From Gonapodya prolifera JEL478 (Eukaryota > Monoblepharomycota > Monoblepharidomycetes > Monoblepharidales > Gonapodyaceae), in the NCBI GenBank assembly GCA_001574975.1, contig KQ965754.1:209525-273524 (forward strand): a DNA stretch of 64,000 nucleotides, in the 5' to 3' direction. A program made the position numbers and the translations under genes. Shown here in pieces: positions 56,901 to 64,000 of the stretch (the stretch's first letter is position 1; each line of letters opens with the position of its first letter). The notes beneath the pieces are model-generated. The model was not told where the DNA came from. It saw nothing but the letters and a program-made list of their open reading frames with translations, and made no database searches.

Positions 56901-58260
56901 ACCTTTACTCTCTGATGCAATGAACTGGTGTGGGCAGGCCGCCAAAGTGGAAAGACAGCAAGTTTACATTCTCCAAAACAAGGATGAGTGGCTCTTTATC
57001 CCAGAAGACCTCAAAGAAGTACAGATTAACTTTGAAAAGTGGGGCACTCAGGCAACTAAACAGCTCAAGAATCTTGGTGTGAGCTGGACAACACTTAATG
57101 CAACAGTATTGGGAGTTGCGCCTTATACTGCAAACCCACCCAAAGGCTCAGTCCAACCTTATGGCAATGTGGATGTCTCACTTGAGGCTACAAGATCAGG
57201 ACTGCAGTCAAATGCAACAATGCTTGAGCCTGGAGACAGTCTTTCCATCAACTGACTCAAGGCTGAGGAATTACATGTTGACAAACCAAACAAGTGCCCC
57301 ACACCAAAGTTTGGCATTGACCCTGCAGATCCTGCACCAATGGAAGGCATGGACACACCAGAGTCTGTTGTGAATTTAAGCTTGTGAGATGAAGTGCCAT
57401 GTCGGAACCCAAGATTGAGGAGGAATTAATGCCGTCACATGGTTTAACCCCTGAGTCACCTGTAGAGTGGAAGAGGGCAGATGTGGCACTGAATGGAGAG
57501 GTGGACCTGGTTTTGTAGGGCAGCCAGCAACTCATGGCACCTGCCCATGAGGAGCACATCACACAAACCATCATGGGGCCTGTTGAGTTTGCAACACCTG
57601 GGGCAGAAGTCTCATTTGAACCATTTGAGGACCCAGGCTCCAAGGCATGTGAAGGCATCACCAGTTCTACAGCATATGGGATGGCAGTGGAGGATGCTGA
57701 ATCTATTGATACACTACCACCCCCAGTCAGGGTGCTGCCACGTCCATTGCAACAATGTCTGCAATTGAAGGTCTCTGTCAGCAACTTGGACTTGTGAGGG
57801 ACACTCTGAGACACAATTGGTCAGAAGCCAAAGTGCAAGAGTGGCAGCACAAACTAGGGTTGGCAAGTTTGAGGCAAGAAGTGGACAACCTATGGGATTC
57901 ATGCAACTGGGAGTCAAAACTCTCTATTATTATTGTAGTTGGTGTAGTTTCTTGATTCATTTGGAATCAGTTTAGGGATAGCTGGTAATGAAAGGAAATT
58001 ACTGGATATGTGATGTCAAATGAAAAATCCATGTTTGTTCTAGTTTGGCAAGCTGTGGAATGTGAACATGCCCCTTCAATCAAACTTCAACTCCCCTCTC
58101 CACATCCTTGCACCTGCTCCCACTCTCCAATCTCTCCAACCTCTGCCCCCGCCCCCCGCCCCCCGCCTGCTCTCTCCCAGGCCCCTGGCCTCCCCTCAGG
58201 CCTTGATCACAACAGACTTGAGTTTCCCAGCCCAAATCACTGAGTGCATCAGCTTATTCT
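54000..58260. other. CpG-poor block of different composition, no recognised gene
   Basis: Between about 54.1 and 58.2 kb the DNA changes character: CG dinucleotides become rare and TG/CA abundant, codon-like text becomes rich in CAG, CTG and GCA, and the long GC-driven open frames typical of the rest vanish. Short open stretches exist on the plus strand, for example at 55848-56166, 56230-56690 and 56884-57255. Some are flanked by plausible splice signals, but none matches a family I know. I saw no reverse transcriptase, integrase or transposase motif, no clear terminal repeats and no target-site duplication. It may be a methylated, old mobile element, a captured segment, or an unfamiliar gene. 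Confidence 0.5.
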
Positions 58261-58682
58261 AGACGACGTTGTACCTCTGTGAAGGTTGAGAGCGGAAACG
58301 GGAACATGGGGATTGACGTGTGCTGTTAGATGTGCTCTCAAGAAAATTAAACCCCATAAACATTATACATATGTCGGTGCAAAAACAATTTGATGTGACA
58401 GCTGGCTGCTCGGAAGCGAGGTCGGACAAAAGAAAAGAAAGCATTACAAATGTGATTTTGCAATGGAAATGTTTGGGAAACGAAACGGGACAATATTCAA
58501 CTCCACACTAATTGCTTTTCTATTTTTACATCAATAAGTCCACTACTAGAACAGAAGTACAAATGAAATAAGCATTTTCCACCAAATCGACTGAGTTCTA
58601 GAGTAGAAACTCTCCAAAAAGTCCAATTATTCCATCCCCAGAATTGACACCCCCCCCCTCCCCAAACGGAGCTCAGTCCTTA
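58261..58682. other. Intergenic region, no gene seen
   Basis: About 420 bp of AT-rich DNA with ordinary CpG content at its left edge. It is downstream of the oxidoreductase stop and probably contains its 3' end. No feature recognised. Confidence 0.4.
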
Positions 58683-60309
58683 TCACGCCATTGCACTCGG
58701 CACATGCATACCCCTTCCGCCATACGGATGCCCATGGTCGTGCGCATGCCCGTGGTGCCCGCCATGATTGTGTTCGTGTCCGCGGTGGTGATCGTGGTGA
58801 CGCCCGTGATGTCCATGATGTCCACGATGTCTTCGGCCGCCCCGTCTCTCACGATCACTGCCTTCGCCCTCACCTTCACCTTCACCCCTACGCCCACCTC
58901 GCCAGCCACCCCAGCCACCTAGACCCAAAAACCCAAATCTGCCCTGCGTACTCTCGGAATCGCGGTGCCCAAGACGTCGCCAGATCCTTCCCGCGCCCAG
59001 ATTCTCCCCACCCTTGGCACGGTACGGCCGCTCCGAAGCCTCAGCACGCCCAGCCTCGTCGATCCTTGCAAACACGTCCGCAGTGTGTCCCATCGTGAGG
59101 TGGATCTTTGCTCCCATCGCTACACCTTGTTCCAACTCGTCCGCGGTGGGGGGTGCGCGTCCCTTGGCTTCTCGGCGCGCCATGGCCAGAATGTTTTCTG
59201 CGGCAATGCCAGCCTGTCGCATCCCCTCCTTGGCGGTCTTGTGCGGGTGGTTGGTGACGTCTCCAACCGCGAAGATGTGTGGGTGGGAGGGTGAATGGAT
59301 TTGCGACGTTGCGAGGGTGGGAATGAACCCAGAGGCGTTTAGGATGTGCGGGAAATGTTGACGGAGAGCGGAAGTGTTGGGTGTGAGGCCCGTGCAGAGA
59401 ATCTGGGGTGTGGAGCGGAGGGGTGTCAGGACGATGATAGGTTTGAAGTTGGGGTTGAATCACGAAAGTCATTGCACATACCTGAAGGTCAGACACAATT
59501 TCACTTCCCGATGTTGTCTTGACCTGCCGAGCGACACCATCTTTTGGGAATCCACCAGATGGTACAACCACACGTTCTCCCTTGATTTGCTGCACGCCGA
59601 GGCGTCCCAACACATTGGTCAGCACTCTATCGAGCTCCCCGCCGTAAAGCCCAAAGTATTTGTCCCTTGAATGCGCCAGGGTGACCTTCTTGGCCGCACC
59701 ATACTTGTCAGCGATCTCCGCGGCGAGCTCCACTCCGGACCCTCCCCCGCCAACGACGAGAATGCTGCGGGCGTGCTGAATCTTGTCCTGCCAGTCCTTG
59801 AGCTCACGAACGGAGTCCTGTTTCGTACCCGTGTCCGAGAGAGACGTGGGGCTGGGGTGGGTCGCACCGGCTGCGTAGATCAGATACTTGAACGGAACGA
59901 CCGTGGTTGGTTCTGTTCTGCCAAGTTGCACAGGCCGATCCACCACGACATAATCTGGCGCCACTTGGACGGCTTTACAGCGCAACACGAGTCCATCTTC
60001 CGGGCTGGCGAAGAGCCTGTCGTAGGGTATGAACAGCGAGTCCTCGAAGCCGGACAGGACCGCTGCGCGCGGGAACGCGAAAGCAAAGTGGAACGTGGAG
60101 CGCGGTTCAATGAGGACGACGCGATGGGATTGAGGGAGACGGCCTTTAAGACCGTTTACTGCGGCGACGCCTGCGATAGGGTGGGGAAAGGTTCAGAGCT
60201 TCGCTTGCGGAGAGGGAGATTGGCCAAGACAGCGAGGGTACCCACCTGCGAACGAGCCGCCGACGACAACGACATTCTTGTAGTCAGCCGGAGACGGTAT
60301 CACGTTCAT
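58683..60309 (-). CDS. AIFM2/FSP1-like NAD(P)H oxidoreductase with His-rich C-terminal tail
   Basis: A two-dinucleotide-binding-domain flavoprotein of the AIF/AMID/NDH-2 type, probably a quinone reductase. The FAD site VVVVGGSFAG is formed by splicing GGSFA to GVAAVNGL. VVLIEPRSTFHF is the usual second strand, LIYAAGATHPSP the FAD contact, and ILVVGGGGSGVELAAEIAD the NAD(P)H-binding motif. The later exon has GLTPNTSALRQHFP, IFAVGDVTNHPHKTAKEGMR and QAGIAAENI, which end the family fold. About 60 further residues then form a Gly/Glu/Arg-rich stretch and a run with some 17 His among Gly, Asp and Arg, ending HVPSAMA. No N-terminal targeting helix is seen; ATG 60309 is the only in-frame start. The tail could bind Ni, Zn or Cu, which is inference. 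Confidence 0.82.
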
Positions 60310-60626
60310 TGCTTCGACTGCGTTGAATGGATCGATTGCTTGGGACACGGGATTGGCAAGTGCACTGGAGAATGCGGCTAGAGTTTAGTGAGTCCTCGCT
60401 GCTCTTTTATGTCTCCAGGCGTGCGCATGCGCTAGCGTAACGCGGAACGGGTTGCTTGCTAGGAGCTGCGGACCTCCTGCGGCCACATCCGTTTCATCTG
60501 TTCAGCCGGCGGGTCAGGAGCACCAACCAAACAAGTGTCCCTAAATACCACTTCGACCGCAAAGAACCGGAAGAACATAATCTAAATCTAAAGGCCGTTG
60601 CGGATCCAGACCAACCACAATTCCCT
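60310..60626. other. Intergenic region, no gene seen
   Basis: About 320 bp between the start of the oxidoreductase and the stop of the alpha/beta hydrolase, both on the minus strand. It should hold the oxidoreductase promoter. No element recognised. Confidence 0.4.
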
Positions 60627-62320
60627 TTACACCCTCGCAGAGACGGTTCGCTTTTTGGAATTGAGTATCAAACGAATCTCAGCCGCAATAAGGTTGGCTG
60701 CAAGCACCGTCATGGTGATGTGAAGTCAGAGCGTTCCAAATCACCAATTCATGTCGCGTGCGAATGTCACTTACCAACTGAATCCGGCTTCTCTTGCACA
60801 ACCATATGATCGCTTCCTTCAACCCACCGATGAGTGCCGTTGCGAAGTCTATCAAAAATGGCGAGATCCTTCGCCACCTTCTTCGTGGGGTCCGATTCCA
60901 AAGGGAGTAAAAACTTGAGCTGCCCAGACTGAGATCCGGACACAACCATAACGGGTGTCGTAATCGTATTAAGGTTGTGCCAGACAGACTGAAGCGATGG
61001 TTTTGGTACAATAAGAAGTTATGATTGATGCGTCACACAAGTTTTGCTGTACTTACGTCGGTTGTCTTGCTGTCACCAGCGAAGACGGCCTATTCAACCA
61101 GTTTTTTCGCCAGATGAGCAAGTATCCACCAAGTTTGCGAAAGACACTCGGTTCTCACTGCTTCTTGATCCTTCGGTGTTTTCAACACCCATCGGGCAGG
61201 CTTCACTTTCCCAGCAGTGAGCAGCTCCTCGGATATGACCGATCCCGCTTCATCAACAGGGATTATTCCATCATCCACGTATGCTCTCAGTGAAGTAGTA
61301 TCCCAGCGCTTGTAAAATCCGGGCCGAGATGTCCAGGTGTTGAATGCTGCGTCTCTGTACTTGTCAAAGTGGTGCTGTTGGAGAGTTTGGGGAAAATGAA
61401 CAGACGAAAAGCGAACGTACCTGGATTCAAACGTATCCCTCCTTTTCATCGCAAGTTGCGCGTTCAAATTGACCTTTTCCTGTAGTGACTGATCCTGGAG
61501 TTTCGGGAATACAACTGGCTCTATCGCGATGATGCGATCAAACACATTTGGACGCATAATCTCAAGATAAAGCGCGCAGCAACCCCCGAATGAGTGCCCG
61601 ACGCCTTGCATTGGAGAGGTCTCCATAAACTATGTTGCAGCGGGGGAACCTAAAACGGCACGTTCACGCACCTAGCAAGGAAGACGTTGACCCCTTGAGC
61701 TGTAAAAAGTCCACGACAGAAGCTAAATCCCGGCCTCCGATTCGCCAGTCCTTTCAGAGCACAACATGTCACCAACGTTTGTCATTCACCATACCGAAGA
61801 AATGGCCGAACGAACTCGTCGCACTTACAAATAGCGTTGGCCTGTAATGCTTGTTTATCTGAGCAGAGTCACCGTGATTTCTGGCGTCCCTGTTCACGTT
61901 GGGTCCCGTCGTTGAGACGTGAAGGAGGATTCACTTGAATCCCAATGATTCTTACCAAGCAACAACGATACCGACACGTTGCAGTTCTTCCTCGGACAAA
62001 AGATCGAAGAGTTTCTTTGCAACGACTCTCCAAGGACCCTTGCCCACGCCGTTCGGATGCGTGAGCAGGATGTTCACTTTATTGGCACCCCGATACTACA
62101 AGGGACAGGGATATCATGGTCGTCTAAGACGCAGAAGACGGCATCGGAACTGAGAACTCACTCCTGGGCCCGAATCCCTCCCCGGAAGTGTGTAAGCCTC
62201 GACGACGATTCGGCAATCCGGATCCGACGATGGGCACACATACTGATGGACTACGAGCCCAGAGTACAGAAACGAGGAGCGAAAAGCTTTCGCGGGTGCT
62301 AACGGAGATTGCGAGCTCAT
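60627..62320 (-). CDS. Alpha/beta hydrolase, peroxisomal-lipase (Lpx1)-like
   Basis: A serine hydrolase of the fungal Lpx1/'toxin biosynthesis protein'-like group of peroxisomal esterases. Seven or more exons. Exon 1 (MSSQSPLAPAKAFRSSFLYS, then VHQYVCPS...VEAYTLPG), then NILLTHPNGVGKGPWRVVAK with the oxyanion-hole region, RNHGDSAQIN (family WDxRNHGDS), DWRIGGRDLASVVDFL, and the nucleophile elbow GVGHSFGGCCALYLEIMRP (GHSFG). IIAIEPVVFP and the cap-domain exons follow. SVWHNLNTITTPVMVVSGSQ and GTHRWVEGSDHMVVQEKPDS supply the late strand and catalytic His (SDHMV). The last exon gives NLIAAEIRLILNSKKRTVSA and RV, with TAA at 60627-60629. The C-terminus is not a canonical SKL-type peroxisomal signal. 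The triad is present, so the enzyme looks active. Confidence 0.78.
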
Positions 62321-62645
62321 GGGTGAGGTTTGCGACTGATAAAACTCGAAAGCGAATCCGGAATTAGTGAAGGTTCAGTTGGATGGAAAAAATTGATAAG
62401 GATGGCAATAGTATCAGCGGTCAAAATGCGAATTGAAATCCCATCGAATTGTATGTCAAGCATTCAAGCATAACTGTACAGGACAAAACTAATTGCAATG
62501 CCAAAGCAATCTGAAACATTCAGTCTAAAACGTGTATCAACGGGCACTCGCACCCTCCCAGCACTGCCAGAAGATGGAGGCCACCAAGCTGAGCACATCG
62601 TTCAATCCATCATCCCATCTCTCCTCCCTGTACAAATTTCCACGC
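62321..62645. other. Intergenic region, no gene seen
   Basis: About 325 bp between the start of the hydrolase and the stop of ISU1 (both minus). AT-rich around 62380-62510. Probably the hydrolase promoter and the ISU1 3' end. Confidence 0.4.
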
Positions 62646-63618
62646 TCACGCCGCAACCGCTTCCCGTCGTACCGCTTCCGACTCGACGTTTGCCGCCTTC
62701 ATCTGTTGCCGCAGCTCCCGCTTCGCCTCCCAGTCCTTTACGGCGGACTTGATGGCGTCCTCGGCAAGCACTAAAGTAGCATGAAGGGGTGGTCACGATC
62801 AACACAAGACCGCTATATCTCAGATTCCGTTGATGATACTCACTGCTACAGTGCAGCTTCACAGGCGGTAGTCGAAGCTCCTTTGCGATATCGGTGTTCT
62901 TCACGGCCGTCTTCGCATCCCACACCTGTTCGGGAGAGGGAAGAGGTCATTAACAGAGCTGCACCATGTGACTGGAGAAGAACGCGCAAACACCATGTGA
63001 CGGATCCTAAATTGATAAGCATTCCACGATGCACGCACGTACAGCCCGTGATGCTGCTCTCGTACCCTCAATGTAAAATGAACCCTTCACCATCAAAGGT
63101 ACGTTCCATTCCGCTGGGATCGCGATAGCGGAACTCAGACATGAGCCGAATATTCACCTTCATTCCCTTAATTTTTTCCGTCACCAGAGAGCTGCTTGCG
63201 ATAGCACTCCCGCACCCGAACGTCTTGAACTTCACATCTCGGATCTCTCCCGTTTCCTCGTCCACCAGGATCTGCAGTTTCATCACATCGCCACAGGCGG
63301 GTGCGCCAACGAGTCCAGTTCCGACATGCACCGAGGACTTGGGCAAGCTCCCTACGTTTCGGGGCCTTTCGTAATGGTCGATAACCTGGACAAGAAAACG
63401 AATCTCTAGCACCACGTAGCAGGCATAGAAGGTACATTCCTTTCCCCTTCTACAACCCAAAGGCAAGTGCTCACCTTCTCGTGGTAGAGTCTCGCCGACG
63501 TCCTCTGAATCCGCCGAGAGGTCGCACTTGTGACGGCACGGGACATAGCGGGAGCTGAGCCGAGTAAGTGGCCGAGAGTAGCGAGCGCAGGCTGCATGAT
63601 GTGGGATGATTGGCTCAT
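62646..63618 (-). CDS. ISU1: Mitochondrial iron-sulfur cluster scaffold (IscU/ISU1)
   Basis: Assembles [2Fe-2S] clusters on the Nfs1-Isd11-frataxin complex in the mitochondrial matrix and hands them on via Hsp70/Hsp40. The N-terminus is a good presequence (SRAVTSATSRRIQRTSARLY, then HEK). After an intron comes VIDHYERPRNVGSLPKSS and GAPACGDVMKLQILVDEETG, with the first Cys and the conserved Asp, then DVKFKTFGCGSAIASSSLVT with the second Cys. A later exon (VWDAKTAVKNTDIAKELRLP, then PVKLHCS) holds the LPPVK Hsp70-binding site and the third Cys. The last exon (about 62773-62646) gives MLAEDAIKSAVKDWEAKREL and a C-terminal extension rich in Ala, Glu and Arg, longer than in yeast Isu1. All three cluster ligands are present, so it looks functional. 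Confidence 0.92.
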
Positions 63619-64000
63619 TGCGAGTGGTAGGTGATTTGAACTTTTGGTTTTGCGGGGGCACTCAAAAATTCTGGCACGTTTGAAATGAGTGGTGCCAATG
63701 CTGCAACCTGATTGGCCCATTGCTCCGATTGGCTGAAATCCCCGGCGCCCCAAAACGAAATTCTGAGTTCTCGCAGTTGGAGCACTTTCTACGATTTAGA
63801 AAATATTTTCAATAATGATGAGATGATGTATCAGCTACTTATACCACTCGACCAAGTATTTTTGAAAAAGATTATATACTTGACGCTTTCTCAGAAACCA
63901 TCCACAGAAGCTCAATTAAACCAACAAAATGTGCTGAGTTGTATTTGTGCTGAATTGTTACCTTGACTTGGAATGGAATGAAGCAACCCACCCAAACTGT
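63619..64000. other. Region upstream of ISU1, no gene seen
   Basis: The first 120 bp are the ISU1 promoter. From about 63770 the DNA is AT-rich, with only a short open frame that reaches the window edge region. No feature supported. Confidence 0.4.

Noticed and set aside
54000-58260. LTR retrotransposon or DNA transposon at the CpG-poor block
   Set aside because: No paired terminal repeats, no target-site duplication and no polymerase, integrase or transposase motif was seen. The possibility remains open but unsupported.

Overview
The window is nuclear DNA of a fungus. The genes are split by many short GT-AG introns of about 40-100 bp, lie close together on both strands, and encode typical eukaryotic proteins: SMG8, VPS35, dynactin p25, ER mannosidase I, a mitochondrial ISU scaffold, a GT90/CAP10 glycosyltransferase and a PAS-GATA factor of the white-collar-2 type. 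I cannot place it more precisely. A dynactin p25, an SMG8 and a PAS-GATA protein together fit a filamentous or early-diverging fungus better than a yeast, which is inference.

Layout. 0-5.5 kb: an SLC35F6-like transporter and SMG8 (nonsense-mediated decay). 6.4-9.6 kb: ER alpha-1,2-mannosidase and a YbaK/PRORSD1 editing protein, head to head with start codons 14 bp apart. 10-14 kb: a 2-oxoglutarate/Fe(II) oxygenase divergent from a fused sulfotransferase-like/class IV aminotransferase protein. 14-19 kb: a twin-CX9C protein, a membrane-anchored rhodanese-like protein without the catalytic Cys, and a large type II membrane protein with repeated extracellular domains. 19-27 kb: several unrecognised genes, a small tail-anchored protein and an F-box/LRR gene with broken frames. 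27.7-31 kb: the PAS-GATA factor, with a C34 tract in an intron. 31.3-40.4 kb: VPS35, an unresolved gene, GT90 and dynactin subunit 5, all on the minus strand. 40.5-46.3 kb: a single-pass surface protein, a MYND-finger protein and a partial LRR gene. 46.7-53.4 kb: three paralogous genes sharing a short conserved block that starts with an RVxF-like (PP1-docking type) motif and ends at an intron in the same position. 54-58.25 kb: a CpG-poor block without a recognisable gene. 58.7-63.6 kb: an AIFM2/FSP1-like oxidoreductase with a His-rich tail, a peroxisomal-lipase-like alpha/beta hydrolase, and ISU1.

Most genes are unrelated housekeeping genes with no shared pathway. The parts that look like local biology are the three-paralog RVxF cluster, the sulfotransferase-aminotransferase fusion, the His-rich oxidoreductase and the CpG-poor block. 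All exon models were made by eye from splice signals, reading frame and family resemblance, so exact boundaries and some starts are uncertain.
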